NCBI RefSeq assembly: GCF_029960815.1
Contig: NZ_JASBRE010000021.1
Location: forward strand, 37,821-101,820
DNA: 64,000 bases
Direction: 5' to 3'
Source of the DNA: Pseudomonas sp. AL03
Lineage (GTDB): Bacteria; Pseudomonadota; Gammaproteobacteria; Pseudomonadales; Pseudomonadaceae
Shown here: positions 7,839-18,226 of the stretch, in pieces
Position numbering within the stretch: position 1 is the first letter of the stretch
How the letters are laid out: each line of letters starts with the position of its first letter
Made by a program: the position numbers and the translations under genes
Notes under the pieces: generated by a model
What the model saw: only the letters and a program-made list of their open reading frames with translations
What the model was told of the DNA's origin: nothing
Databases searched by the model: none

Positions 7839-8723
7839 ATGGCATACGATTCGATTTTCAAAGGCGATTTGTTTGCAGGCCAAACCATCATCGTCACCGG
7901 TGGCGGCAGCGGCATCGGCCGTTGCACCGCTCACGAACTGGCGGCCCTCGGCGCCCATGTGCTGCTGCTCGGGCGCAAGGTCGACAAGCTGAAAAACGTC
8001 ACTGCCGAGATTGCCGAAGATGGCGGCAAGGCGGATTGGATGGTCTGCGATATTCGTGAGGAGGAAGCGGTCAAGCATGTGGTCAGTGAGTTGATCCGCA
8101 AGCACGGACCGATTCACGGTCTGGTCAACAACGCTGGCGGGCAGTACCCGGCGCCGTTGGCGTCGATCAATCAAAAAGGTTTCGAAACGGTGTTGCGCAC
8201 CAACCTGATGGGCGGCTTCCTGATGGCCCGGGAAGTGTTCAACCAGTCCATGAGCACGCACGGCGGCGCCATCGTCAACATGCTCGCCGACATGTGGGGC
8301 GGTATGCCCGGCATGGGCCACTCGGGTGCAGCGCGTTCGGGCATGGACAACCTCACCAAGACCGCCGCGTTCGAATGGGGTTACGCCGGGGTTCGGGTCA
8401 ATGCCGTGGCGCCGGGCTGGATCGCGTCCAGCGGCATGGACACCTACGAAGGCGCATTCAAAGCGGTGATCCCGACGTTGAGCGAGCACGTGCCGCTCAA
8501 ACGCATCGGCACCGAATCGGAGGTCAGCGCGGCGATCGTTTTCCTGCTCAGCCCGGCAGCGGCATTTGTCAGCGGCAGCACCTTGCGCATCGACGGCGCC
8601 GCCAGCCTGGGCGGGCGCGCCTGGCCGATACACAAGGCGCAGATCAGTACGTCGTATAACGGTTTCCACCGCGCGTACTTACCCGACGTGCTCAGACCCG
8701 ACGTGCTCAAGGACAAGGAATAA
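7839..8723 (+). CDS. atuB: Short-chain dehydrogenase/reductase AtuB
   Basis: 294 residues. The Rossmann motif TGGGSGIGR (residues ~22-30) and NNAGG are clear. The usual SDR catalytic Tyr-x-x-x-Lys is not present: the aligned segment reads HSGAARSGMDNLTK, as in the peroxisomal 2,4-dienoyl-CoA/2-enoyl-CoA reductase-like branch. In the atu pathway this protein is assigned to oxidation of terpene alcohols or aldehydes, but the active-site sequence would also fit a CoA-ester reductase. It lies 12 nt after atuA and 3 nt before atuC, so it is translationally packed within the operon. Confidence 0.85.
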   Translation: MAYDSIFKGDLFAGQTIIVTGGGSGIGRCTAHELAALGAHVLLLGRKVDKLKNVTAEIAEDGGKADWMVCDIREEEAVKHVVSELIRKHGPIHGLVNNAGGQYPAPLASINQKGFETVLRTNLMGGFLMAREVFNQSMSTHGGAIVNMLADMWGGMPGMGHSGAARSGMDNLTKTAAFEWGYAGVRVNAVAPGWIASSGMDTYEGAFKAVIPTLSEHVPLKRIGTESEVSAAIVFLLSPAAAFVSGSTLRIDGAASLGGRAWPIHKAQISTSYNGFHRAYLPDVLRPDVLKDKE

Positions 8724-8726
8724 GTC

Positions 8727-10343
8727 ATGCCGGTGATTCAGTCGCAAGTGGACCCGTTCAGCGAGCAGTTCGCGCTCAATCGAGCGGCGATGCTGGTCGG
8801 CATCGAGCACGTCCGCCAGCTCGAACAGAACCTGCTGAACAAGGCTGCCGAAGCCAAACCCAGGTTCGACAAGCGCGGCCAATTGTTGCCCCGCGAACGC
8901 CTCAATCTGCTGCTGGACCCTGGCGCACCGTTCCTTGAACTGGCCAGCCTGGCCGGCTACAAACTGCATGACGACAAGGACGGCAATTCGGCTGGCGGCG
9001 GTTTGATCGCCGGGATCGGTTACGTGTCCGGCGTTCGGGTTCTGGTGGTGGCGAACAACAGTGCGATCAAGGGCGGGACCATTTCCCCCAGCGGTTTGAA
9101 AAAATCCCTGCGTCTGCAACAGATCGCCATGGAGAACAAACTGCCGGTCATTACCCTGGCCGAAAGCGGCGGCGCGAACCTCAATTACGCGGCGGAGATT
9201 TTCGTCGAAGGTGCCCGCAGCTTTGCCAATCAGGCGCGGATGTCAGCCATGGGGTTGCCGCAAATCACGGTGGTTCATGGTTCGGCCACGGCCGGCGGCG
9301 CTTATCAGCCGGGGCTCTCGGATTACGTCGTGGTGGTGCGTGGCAAGGCCAAGCTGTTTCTTGCCGGCCCGCCGCTGCTCAAGGCGGCCACCGGCGAAGT
9401 CGCCACCGATGAAGCACTGGGCGGCGCCAAGATGCACGCGCAAATCGCCGGCACCGCTGAATACCTGGCCGAGAGCGATGCCGATGGCGTGCGGCAGGTG
9501 CGCGAGATTGTCAGCCTGCTGCCGTGGAATGCCCGGTTACCTTTAGCGCCTGCGCGGCACTGGGAAGAACCGCTCTACCCCATCGACGAAGTGCTCGGAC
9601 TGATTCCTGACGACACGAAAAAACCTTACGACGTGCGCGAGATCATCGCGCGGATTGCCGACGGCTCGAACTTTCTCGAATTCAAGGGCGAGTTCGATCA
9701 GCAAACGGTCTGCGGCCATTTGCAGATTCAAGGCCGCGCCTGCGGGTTCATCGGCAACAACGGGCCGATCACCCCCAAGGGTGCGAGCAAGGCGGCGCAG
9801 TTCATTCAGCTCTGCGACCAGAGCCAGACGCCGCTGCTGTTTTTCCACAACACCACCGGGTTCATGGTTGGCACCGAGTCGGAGCAGCAAGGCGTGATCA
9901 AACACGGCGCGAAGATGATTCAAGCGGTGGCCAACGCCCGGGTGCCTAAACTGACCCTCGTCGTCGGCGGCTCCTACGGCGCCGGCAACTATGCGATGTG
10001 TGGCCGCGGCCTCGACCCGCGCTTCATCTTCGCCTGGCCCAACAGCCGCACGGCGGTGATGGGCGGCGCCCAGGCCGGCAAAGTGCTGCGGATCGTCACC
10101 GAGGCCAAACAGGCCAAGGACGGCCTGGTGCACGACCCGAAAATGCTCGACCTGCTGGAACAGGTCACCGCGCAGAAACTCGACAGCCAGTCCACCGCGC
10201 TGTATGGCAGCGCCAGCCTGTGGGATGACGGGTTGATCGACCCTCGCGATACCCGGACCTTGCTTGGGTACTTGCTGGATATCTGCCATGAGGCCGACGT
10301 GCGGCCGCTGCAATCCAACAGTTTTGGTGTCGCCCGTTTTTGA
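8727..10343 (+). CDS. atuC: Geranyl-CoA carboxylase, carboxyltransferase (beta) subunit
   Basis: 538 residues of the biotin-dependent acyl-CoA carboxyltransferase family: FDKRGQLLPRERLNLLLD at the N-terminus, SGGANL, GSATAGGAYQP (oxyanion region of the N-half crotonase fold) and GGSYGAGNYAMCGR with FIFAWPN in the C-half. With AtuF it carboxylates the methyl branch of geranyl-CoA, so the chain can later be cleaved by beta-oxidation-like steps. The paralogous methylcrotonyl-CoA carboxylase subunit (LiuB) is very similar; the AtuA and AtuF neighbours decide the call. Start 3 nt after the atuB stop. Confidence 0.88.
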   Translation: MPVIQSQVDPFSEQFALNRAAMLVGIEHVRQLEQNLLNKAAEAKPRFDKRGQLLPRERLNLLLDPGAPFLELASLAGYKLHDDKDGNSAGGGLIAGIGYVSGVRVLVVANNSAIKGGTISPSGLKKSLRLQQIAMENKLPVITLAESGGANLNYAAEIFVEGARSFANQARMSAMGLPQITVVHGSATAGGAYQPGLSDYVVVVRGKAKLFLAGPPLLKAATGEVATDEALGGAKMHAQIAGTAEYLAESDADGVRQVREIVSLLPWNARLPLAPARHWEEPLYPIDEVLGLIPDDTKKPYDVREIIARIADGSNFLEFKGEFDQQTVCGHLQIQGRACGFIGNNGPITPKGASKAAQFIQLCDQSQTPLLFFHNTTGFMVGTESEQQGVIKHGAKMIQAVANARVPKLTLVVGGSYGAGNYAMCGRGLDPRFIFAWPNSRTAVMGGAQAGKVLRIVTEAKQAKDGLVHDPKMLDLLEQVTAQKLDSQSTALYGSASLWDDGLIDPRDTRTLLGYLLDICHEADVRPLQSNSFGVARF

Positions 10344-10361
10344 TGACGCAGAGCGTCTAAG

Positions 10362-10392
10362 GCTGCATTCCCACGCAGAGCGTGGGAACGAT
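10362..10392. repeat. Short hairpin repeat of fluorescent pseudomonads
   Basis: TTCCCACG at 10368-10375 and CGTGGGAA at 10381-10388 form a perfect 8-bp stem inside the atuC-atuD gap. A closely related palindrome is found at 56387-56415, so this is a dispersed repeat. It may act as an mRNA processing or stability element within the operon. Confidence 0.7.
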
Positions 10393-10412
10393 CATTCAGG
10401 AGAACAATAAAA

Positions 10413-11570
10413 ATGATCTTCACCCAGGAACACGAAGCACTGCGCCGCACCGTCCACCAATTCGTCGATCACGAGATCAATCCACACGTCGAGGAATGGG
10501 AAAAGGCCGGACGCTTTCCGATCCACGAGATCTTTCGCAAGGCCGGCGATCTTGGCCTGTTGGGGATTTCCAAACCGGAAAAGTTCGGTGGCATGGGTCT
10601 GGACTACAGCTACTCAATCGTCGCTGCCGAAGCGTTCGGCACCATTCATTGCGGCGGGATTCCGATGTCCATCGGCGTGCAAACCGATATGTGCACCCCG
10701 GCCCTCGCCCGCTTCGGTTCCGATGAATTGCGCGAAGAGTTTCTCCGTCCGGCCATCACTGGCGAGCAGGTCGGCTGCATCGGTGTTTCCGAAGTCGGCG
10801 CCGGCTCCGATGTAGCCGGTTTGAAGACCACCGCCCGCAAAGACGGCGACGACTACGTGATCAACGGCAGCAAGATGTGGATCACCAACGCACCGAGCGC
10901 GGATTTCATCTGCCTGCTGGCCAACACCTCAGACGACAAACCGCACATCAACAAGTCGCTGATCATGGTGCCGATGAACTCGCCGGGCATCAGCCTCAGC
11001 TCGCACCTGGACAAGCTCGGCATGCGCAGCTCGGAAACCGCTCAGGTGTTTTTCGACAACGTGCGGGTACCGCAACGCAATCGCATCGGCCATGAAGGCG
11101 CGGGGTTCATGATGCAGATGCTGCAGTTCCAGGAGGAACGGCTGTTCGGCGCGGCGAACATGATCAAAGGCCTGGAGTACTGCATCGACAGCACCATCGA
11201 GTACTGCAAGGAGCGCAAAACCTTCGGCAATGCGCTGATCGATAACCAGGTCATCCACTTCCGACTGGCCGAACTGCAAACCGAAATCGAATGCCTGAGG
11301 GCACTGGTCTATCAGGCCACCGAGCAATACATCAAAGGCCAGGACGTCACCCGCCTGGCGTCCATGGCCAAACTCAAGGCCGGACGGTTGGGTCGTGAAG
11401 TCAGCGACAGCTGCCTGCAATATTGGGGCGGCATGGGCTTCATGTGGGACAACCCGGTGGCCCGCGCGTACCGCGATGTGCGGCTGGTGTCGATCGGCGG
11501 CGGCGCCGACGAAATCATGCTGGGGATCATCTGCAAACTCATGGGCATCCTGCCGGGGAAAAAGAAATGA
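10413..11570 (+). CDS. atuD: Citronellyl-CoA dehydrogenase (acyl-CoA dehydrogenase)
   Basis: 385 residues with the full acyl-CoA dehydrogenase architecture: N-terminal helical domain (RRTVHQFVDHEI), FAD/substrate middle domain (GCIGVSEVGAGSDVAGLKTTA, KMWITNAPSADFI) and C-terminal helical domain (YCKERKTFGNALIDNQVIHFRLA, QYWGGMGFMWDNPVARAYRDVR). In this operon it is expected to convert citronellyl-CoA to geranyl-CoA, with electrons passed to ETF. RBS CAGGAGAA precedes the ATG. It overlaps atuE by 4 nt (ATGA). A hairpin repeat separates it from atuC, yet the operon order is maintained. Confidence 0.88.
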   Translation: MIFTQEHEALRRTVHQFVDHEINPHVEEWEKAGRFPIHEIFRKAGDLGLLGISKPEKFGGMGLDYSYSIVAAEAFGTIHCGGIPMSIGVQTDMCTPALARFGSDELREEFLRPAITGEQVGCIGVSEVGAGSDVAGLKTTARKDGDDYVINGSKMWITNAPSADFICLLANTSDDKPHINKSLIMVPMNSPGISLSSHLDKLGMRSSETAQVFFDNVRVPQRNRIGHEGAGFMMQMLQFQEERLFGAANMIKGLEYCIDSTIEYCKERKTFGNALIDNQVIHFRLAELQTEIECLRALVYQATEQYIKGQDVTRLASMAKLKAGRLGREVSDSCLQYWGGMGFMWDNPVARAYRDVRLVSIGGGADEIMLGIICKLMGILPGKKK

Positions 11571-12364
11571 GCACCCTGCCGGTTTGCCAGACGTTGCTGC
11601 TGGAACCCCATAACGGTGTCCTGCACATCACCCTCAATCACCCGCAAAGCCGCAACGCCATGAGCTTGGAGATGGTCGCTGAACTGCGCGCGGTGCTGGC
11701 GGCCGTGCACGATGACCGCGCGGTTCGTGCATTGGTGATCGGCGGTGCCGGCGGGCATTTCTGCGCCGGTGGCGACATCAAGGACATGGCCAATGCACGC
11801 GCTCAAGGTCCGAGCGCCTATCGCGACTTGAATCGAGCGTTCGGTGCGCTGCTGCAAGCGGTGCAACACGCGCCGCAAGTGGTGATCACGGTCCTGCAAG
11901 GCGCGGTGCTCGGCGGTGGTTTGGGTCTGGCCTGCGTCAGCGACGTCGCCTTGGCCGATCACCAGGCGCAATTCGGTCTGCCGGAAACCAGCCTCGGTCT
12001 GCTGCCGGCGCAGATTGCGCCGTTCGTGGTGCAGCGCATCGGCCTGACTCAGACTCGCCGACTGGCGCTGACCGCGGCACGTTTCGATGGCACACAGGCA
12101 CGGCGCATGGGGTTGGTGCATTTTGTCGAGCATGACGCGCAAGCGTTGGCCGAGCGTCTCGATGAAATTCTGGCCCATGTGTTGTGCTGCGCGCCGGAGG
12201 CGAATGCGCGGACCAAAAAACTGTTGCTGGCGAGTGCGGGGCAGCCGTCGAATGCGTTGCTGGATGAAGCGGCCGAGTGGTTCAGCGAAGCGGTGACCGG
12301 GGCTGAAGGTATTGAGGGGACCATGGCTTTTGTACAAAAGCGTAAACCGGGGTGGGCGCCTTAA
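11567..12364 (+). CDS. atuE: Isohexenylglutaconyl-CoA hydratase (crotonase family)
   Basis: 265 residues starting at the ATG that overlaps the atuD stop (ATGA). Crotonase features: LNHPQSRNAMSLEM, the oxyanion-hole segment GGAGGHFCAGGDIKDM, and the second loop VLGGGLGLACVSDVALADHQAQFGLPETSLGLLP with a glutamate at the position used for hydration. The pathway substrate after geranyl-CoA carboxylation is isohexenylglutaconyl-CoA, and AtuE is the hydratase for it. Assignment rests on the family plus position; on sequence alone it could be any enoyl-CoA hydratase. Confidence 0.83.
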   Translation: MSTLPVCQTLLLEPHNGVLHITLNHPQSRNAMSLEMVAELRAVLAAVHDDRAVRALVIGGAGGHFCAGGDIKDMANARAQGPSAYRDLNRAFGALLQAVQHAPQVVITVLQGAVLGGGLGLACVSDVALADHQAQFGLPETSLGLLPAQIAPFVVQRIGLTQTRRLALTAARFDGTQARRMGLVHFVEHDAQALAERLDEILAHVLCCAPEANARTKKLLLASAGQPSNALLDEAAEWFSEAVTGAEGIEGTMAFVQKRKPGWAP

Positions 12365-12408
12365 CAGCATCTCCATCACATTGACCGCAACACTTAAGGG
12401 AAGAAGCC

Positions 12409-14370
<1,962 letters not shown>

Positions 14371-14441
14371 GCCGCTAGGCGGATCCGCCGGGTTTGGCTA
14401 CGCTCAAGCCCTATCAGGACGCGGATACCAGGAACCCTGCG

Positions 14442-14984
14442 ATGCCTCACTGGCTGGTCATTGATCTCGAAGCCACCACCGATCAGGGTGGTTGGCCAGT
14501 AACTGAAATGGAAATCATCGAAATCGGTGCCACCCTGGTGGACCGAAAAGGTCGAGAACTGGATAGCTTTCAGCGCTTCGTGCGCCCGACGCGTCGGCCT
14601 TTGCTGACGCCGTTTTGTCGGGAACTGACCCACATCACCCAGGCCCACATCGATGACGCCGAGTCGCTGAGCGAGGTCTGGGTGTCGTTCGAACGCTGGC
14701 TCGGCCAACATCACTCGCGCCTGGAAGGCTGGGCCAGTTGGGGCGACTACGACCGCAAACAGCTGCTTCAGGAATGGCAAAAACTGCAACTCGACAGCGC
14801 CCTGAGCCGGGTGCCGCACATGAACCTCAAGCAGCGCTTTGCCAAGGCTCGCCGGCTGGAACGCCCGCTGGGGCTCAACGGCGCGCTGCAACTGGCGGGT
14901 ATGCAGTTCAGCGGCCAACAACATCGGGCGCTTGAAGATGCGCGCAATACAGCGCGTCTGTTACCACTGGTTCTCCCCCTCTAG
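14442..14984 (+). CDS. DEDDh-type 3'-5' exonuclease
   Basis: 180 residues from the ATG at 14442 (AGGAA upstream). It begins with the exonuclease motif I (LVIDLEATT, with D and E metal ligands), continues with EIIEIGATLVDRKGRELDSFQRFVRP and ELTHITQAHIDDAESL (motif II region), and ends with HRALEDARNTARL, the DEDDh motif III with His and Asp. It belongs to the ERI-1/KapD-like group of small exonucleases that trim RNA or DNA 3' ends; the physiological substrate cannot be told. It is not part of the atu operon by function, although it follows atuF by about 70 nt on the same strand. Confidence 0.82.
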   Translation: MPHWLVIDLEATTDQGGWPVTEMEIIEIGATLVDRKGRELDSFQRFVRPTRRPLLTPFCRELTHITQAHIDDAESLSEVWVSFERWLGQHHSRLEGWASWGDYDRKQLLQEWQKLQLDSALSRVPHMNLKQRFAKARRLERPLGLNGALQLAGMQFSGQQHRALEDARNTARLLPLVLPL

Positions 14985-15053
14985 AGAGGTGACGGCGCCA
15001 AGGGCCTTGTGCATACTGGCCAGCCCTTTTTAGCCCTTTTCGAGGAATCGCCC

Positions 15054-15338
15054 ATGTTTAAAGTCAACGAGTACTTCGACGGCACCGTCAAGTCGATCGC
15101 CTTTGGCACCGCTGAAGGTCCTGCGACCATCGGCGTCATGGCACCGGGCGAATACGAATTCGGCACCAGCCAGCGTGAAATCATGCACGTGGTGACCGGC
15201 GCCCTGACCGTCAAACTGCCGGACAGCAGCGACTGGGAAACCTTCGCCGCCGGCAGCCAGTTCAACGTACCCGCCAACAGCAAGTTCCAGCTGAAAGTGG
15301 CCGTCGACACCGCTTACCTGTGCGAATACCGCGGCTAA
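15054..15338 (+). CDS. ppnP: Pyrimidine/purine nucleoside phosphorylase PpnP (YaiE family)
   Basis: 94 residues, the normal family length, forming a single cupin-like beta barrel: MFKVNEYFDGTVKSIAF, GVMAPGEYEFGTSQREIMHVVTGALTVKLP, FAAGSQFNVPANSKFQLKV and YLCEYRG at the end. PpnP cleaves diverse nucleosides with phosphate to the base and ribose-1-phosphate. RBS GAGGAATCGCCC precedes the ATG. It is probably monocistronic, as a strong terminator follows within 30 nt. Confidence 0.9.
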   Translation: MFKVNEYFDGTVKSIAFGTAEGPATIGVMAPGEYEFGTSQREIMHVVTGALTVKLPDSSDWETFAAGSQFNVPANSKFQLKVAVDTAYLCEYRG

Positions 15339-15366
15339 ACCCTCGGGTTTTCACAGCGACAAAAAA

Positions 15367-15396
15367 TGCCCGTGTCCAAGGACACGGGCACTTTTT
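15367..15396 (+). terminator. Intrinsic terminator after ppnP
   Basis: An 11-bp perfect stem (TGCCCGTGTCC with GGACACGGGCA, loop AA) followed by CTTTTT. An A-run on the other side suggests that it also ends the convergent MOSC gene. Confidence 0.88.
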
Positions 15397-15422
15397 ATTC
15401 AAGGACAGTCGTTCAGATTGTC

Positions 15423-16229
15423 TTATTCCAGGATCGTCACCGGCATACCGACTTCAAGCCGGCCATTGCCGTCATTGACCAAGTTCTGGCCGAACATTGC
15501 GCCGTCTTCCTGCGCGCGGTATTTCTGCAGGGTCGCCAGCGGTTCGCGATCTTCACTGCGCTCGCCGGTTTGCGGGTCGATGGTGGTCAAAATGCAGCGT
15601 GAGCACGACTTGACCACGCGGAACTCGACATCGCCGATGCGGATGCGCTTCCAGCCATCCTCGGCATACGCTTCGCTGCCCTCGATCACCAGATTGGGCC
15701 GAAAGCGCAGCATTTCCAGCGCACGGCCGACCTTTTGCGACAAGTCCACCAGGGAAGCCTGTCCGATCAGCAACAGCGGAAAGCCATCGGCGAAAGCCAC
15801 TTGATCGTCGTCCCTTCCGTAGCCCGCTTGAGTGGTGCGCGCGCGACCCAGAGGAATTTGCACCAGTCGCGTCGGCTTGCCAATGAACTCACTGACCCAG
15901 GCACCGGCCTCATCACCGGCATCGGGCACTCGCAGACTGTCTCTAAAGATCGTCACGCCGCGCAGTTCAGCGTCGCTGGCCGGCAAGGCAATATCGATCG
16001 CTGAGCGCCCCGGAGCCCTGAGGGTCAAACCACCGCCGGCATTCCACAGCGCCGACAACTGACTCATCTGCCCCACTACGCGCTGGGTCAGGAAACGGCC
16101 GCTGGCCTCGTCCACCAGCATCCAGCGTCGATCACCGTCCAGGCCCAGCTTGTCGAGGCTGACCTGCTGCAGGATCTCGCCCTTGCCGGATTTCAACGGA
16201 TAACGATAAAGCGCGCTCAGACGCAGCAT
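15423..16229 (-). CDS. MOSC domain protein (YcbX-like)
   Basis: 268 residues from the ATG at 16229 (GGGAG about 8 nt upstream); a TTG at 16250 is in frame but less likely. The N-terminal beta-barrel domain (LSALYRYPLKSGKGEILQQ, GLDGDRRWMLVD) is followed by a MOSC domain with the conserved cysteine in RVVKSCSRCILTTIDPQTG. MOSC proteins handle molybdenum cofactor or bound sulfur; YcbX-type members take part in detoxifying N-hydroxylated compounds together with a reductase. Molybdenum cofactor synthesis genes lie 5.4 kb away. Function beyond the family is inferred. Confidence 0.82.
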   Translation of the reverse strand: MLRLSALYRYPLKSGKGEILQQVSLDKLGLDGDRRWMLVDEASGRFLTQRVVGQMSQLSALWNAGGGLTLRAPGRSAIDIALPASDAELRGVTIFRDSLRVPDAGDEAGAWVSEFIGKPTRLVQIPLGRARTTQAGYGRDDDQVAFADGFPLLLIGQASLVDLSQKVGRALEMLRFRPNLVIEGSEAYAEDGWKRIRIGDVEFRVVKSCSRCILTTIDPQTGERSEDREPLATLQKYRAQEDGAMFGQNLVNDGNGRLEVGMPVTILE

Positions 16230-16320
16230 GGCCAGCTCCCTGGTGGGCAAAAAACGCCACCCTATACGAGCTTGATCGCCGAATCAAAGGCTGACTTCAG
16301 GCCAGCCTCTGCGGGGGGTG

Positions 16321-17256
16321 TCAGGCAGGCACTTCGTCGAGCATTAGGCGCTGGCGCACCACATCGACGAGTTTGTCCGGCTGGAATTTGGAGAGGAAGT
16401 TGTCGCAGCCGACTTTCTTGACCATCGAGTCGTTGAAGCTACCGGACAACGAGGTATGCATCACCACGTAAAGGCCACGCAGACGCGGGTCGTTGCGGAT
16501 TTCCGTCGTCAGGCGATAGCCGTCCATTTCCGGCATTTCCGCGTCGGTGAAGATCATCAGCAGTTTGTCGGTCATGTTCACACCGGTATCGGCCCAGGCC
16601 TTGAGCATGTTCAGTGCCTTCAAGCCATCGCTGGCAATGTGCATCTTCACGCCCAACTGACCCAGGGTGTCACGCAATTGCGAAAGTGCCACGTTAGAGT
16701 CGTCCACCAGCAGCACTTCACGGCCACGGGCACGTTCCAGAACCGGATCGTCGAGTTTGTCGCGCGATACCTTCGCGTTGTACGGGACAATTTCCGCCAG
16801 GACTTTTTCGACGTCGATGATTTCCACCAACTGGTCGTCGACCTTGCTGATAGCGGTCAAGTAATGTTGACGACCGGCGCTGGCCGGCGGCGGCAGAATG
16901 GCTTCCCAGTTCATGTTGACGATGCGGTCCACGCCGCCGACCAGGAACGCCTGCACCGAACGGTTGTACTCGGTGACGATGATCGTGCTGGTAGGGCTTG
17001 GCACCAGCGGACGCATGCCGATCGCCTGGGACAGGTCGATCACCGGCAAGGTCTGGCCGCGCAGGTTGACCACGCCGCAGACAAACGGATGACGCTGGGG
17101 CATCAGGGTCAGCTTCGGCAGTTGTAGCACTTCCTGCACTTTGAAGACGTTGATCGCGAACAATTGCCGTCCGGCCAGCCGGAACATGAGAATTTCCAGG
17201 CGATTCTCACCCACCAGTTGCGTGCGTTGGTCTACCGTGTCGAGAATGCCGGCCAT
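16321..17256 (-). CDS. cheV: Chemotaxis coupling protein CheV
   Basis: 311 residues from the ATG at 17256, which has AGGAG eight nt upstream; 11 extra residues are possible from 17289. The N-terminal CheW-like domain (residues ~20-160: LEILMFRLAGRQLFAINVFKVQEVL, GVVNLRGQTLPVIDLSQAIG) is joined to a receiver domain (REVLLVDDSNVALSQLRDTL, phosphoacceptor Asp in LMIFTDAEMPEMDGY, Lys in FLSKFQPDKL). CheV couples chemoreceptors to the CheA kinase and is tuned by phosphorylation. It is monocistronic, with a long upstream region containing inverted repeats. No other che gene is present in the window. Confidence 0.92.
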   Translation of the reverse strand: MAGILDTVDQRTQLVGENRLEILMFRLAGRQLFAINVFKVQEVLQLPKLTLMPQRHPFVCGVVNLRGQTLPVIDLSQAIGMRPLVPSPTSTIIVTEYNRSVQAFLVGGVDRIVNMNWEAILPPPASAGRQHYLTAISKVDDQLVEIIDVEKVLAEIVPYNAKVSRDKLDDPVLERARGREVLLVDDSNVALSQLRDTLGQLGVKMHIASDGLKALNMLKAWADTGVNMTDKLLMIFTDAEMPEMDGYRLTTEIRNDPRLRGLYVVMHTSLSGSFNDSMVKKVGCDNFLSKFQPDKLVDVVRQRLMLDEVPA

Positions 17257-17718
17257 CAATGACTCCTGGGCTTGTTCTGATGAATTCACTAAAGGAGGTT
17301 ATCGGCTGTTTTTGCCGGACCTTGACCCCCCTGTAAAATGCCACGATCGAACATTGATGTCACATTAACATCATGCTTTACTGGCCACGTGATTTCACCT
17401 GCTTCATTCCCTCCCGCGAGACCTCGTTTCGGTCGGTTGGTTCCTCTGTGTAAGGGATTCCCCTAGTAGCAATCAGGTCTAACCTGATGTTCGCAATATC
17501 CAATAGCCATTAATGTGACGCCATTCTCATTGCATGAACGGAGTCAGGCTTTTGTGTGCGATCGCAGGTCAGTGGCCATCCACCCTATCGAATTCCCCAA
17601 CCTGCAGCGAGACAGGCCGGAGCGCGATCCCACGATGGCACGGCAATGCCGGTACTCTGATCGTCCTCGTCGACACACACGACATTCCCTCATTTGACAT
17701 GACGTTGTGGAGCTAAGC
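17257..17718. promoter_or_regulatory. 460-bp intergenic region with inverted repeats upstream of cheV
   Basis: No convincing gene. It holds a 10-bp perfect inverted pair, GTCACATTAA at 17359-17368 and TTAATGTGAC at 17510-17519, and between them a 7-bp hairpin, ATCAGGT-CTA-ACCTGAT at 17472-17488, without a T-run. These could be sites for a dimeric regulator shared by cheV and the plus-strand gene at 17719. Inference only. Confidence 0.4.
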
Positions 17719-18189
17719 ATGCCGAACGATCCTAAAGAGTTGGCTCAGCAGCTCGCGGAGTTTCTCGTCGAAGCTGAGACGCTCCTGGACAAAACCGAGG
17801 AATGCCTGAGTCATTTGCAACTGATCAGCAATGACATGGACGCCATCGACTGCATGCTTAGCACCCTGCTCAAACTGGCCAAAAAGGCTGATGCGCTCGC
17901 CCTGGCAGCCGTTTCGGAGTTCTCGTTGCACATTCATGGTTTGCTGAGCCACGCCCAGAATCACATGGACTTGCACGAGCAGGCCTTGGGTGCGCTGAAA
18001 GACTGCCTGACGTTGATCGCCTGGCAACTCGAGCTTATCGATCAGAACACCGGCCAACTCAGCCTCGATGACAGTGAACAGACCTCTCTGATCGAAGCCT
18101 TCGCCTGTCAGGTCGGACACAGTCAGTTTCATCCACCCGCTCATTCCAAACCGTTTGCACTCGTTTCCTTTTCAGGGCGACAAGCCTGA
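17719..18189 (+). CDS. Pseudo-Hpt protein (CheA-P1-like, phospho-histidine missing)
   Basis: 156 residues from the ATG at 17719. Residues ~10-125 align well by eye with the CheA P1/Hpt four-helix domain: FLVEAETLLDKTEECLSHLQ matches FFDEADELL-type helix A, and DAIDCMLSTLLKLAKK occupies the place of the xxIFRAAHSIKGG helix. At the site of the phosphorylated histidine it has Leu51, and the following Lys-Gly is also lost. It therefore looks like an Hpt fold that cannot take a phosphoryl group, perhaps a decoy or scaffold. It is followed by its own terminator and lies 340 bp before a two-component pair. The Hpt relationship is my reading of the sequence, not a search result. Confidence 0.55.
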   Translation: MPNDPKELAQQLAEFLVEAETLLDKTEECLSHLQLISNDMDAIDCMLSTLLKLAKKADALALAAVSEFSLHIHGLLSHAQNHMDLHEQALGALKDCLTLIAWQLELIDQNTGQLSLDDSEQTSLIEAFACQVGHSQFHPPAHSKPFALVSFSGRQA

Positions 18190-18193
18190 ATTT

Positions 18194-18226
18194 ATCGGAG
18201 CACTCTGCCGAGCTCCGATTTTTTAT
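18194..18226 (+). terminator. Intrinsic terminator after the pseudo-Hpt gene
   Basis: Stem ATCGGAGC (18194-18201) with GCTCCGAT (18212-18219), 10-nt loop, followed by a run of T. It begins 4 nt after the stop codon. Confidence 0.85.

Noticed and set aside
5970..8669. Long minus-strand open frames opposite atuA and atuB
   Set aside because: Shadow frames caused by codon bias of the atu genes; translations lack domains.
17515..17697. 60-codon frames upstream of the pseudo-Hpt gene
   Set aside because: Arg/Pro-rich, overlapping in two frames, no RBS.
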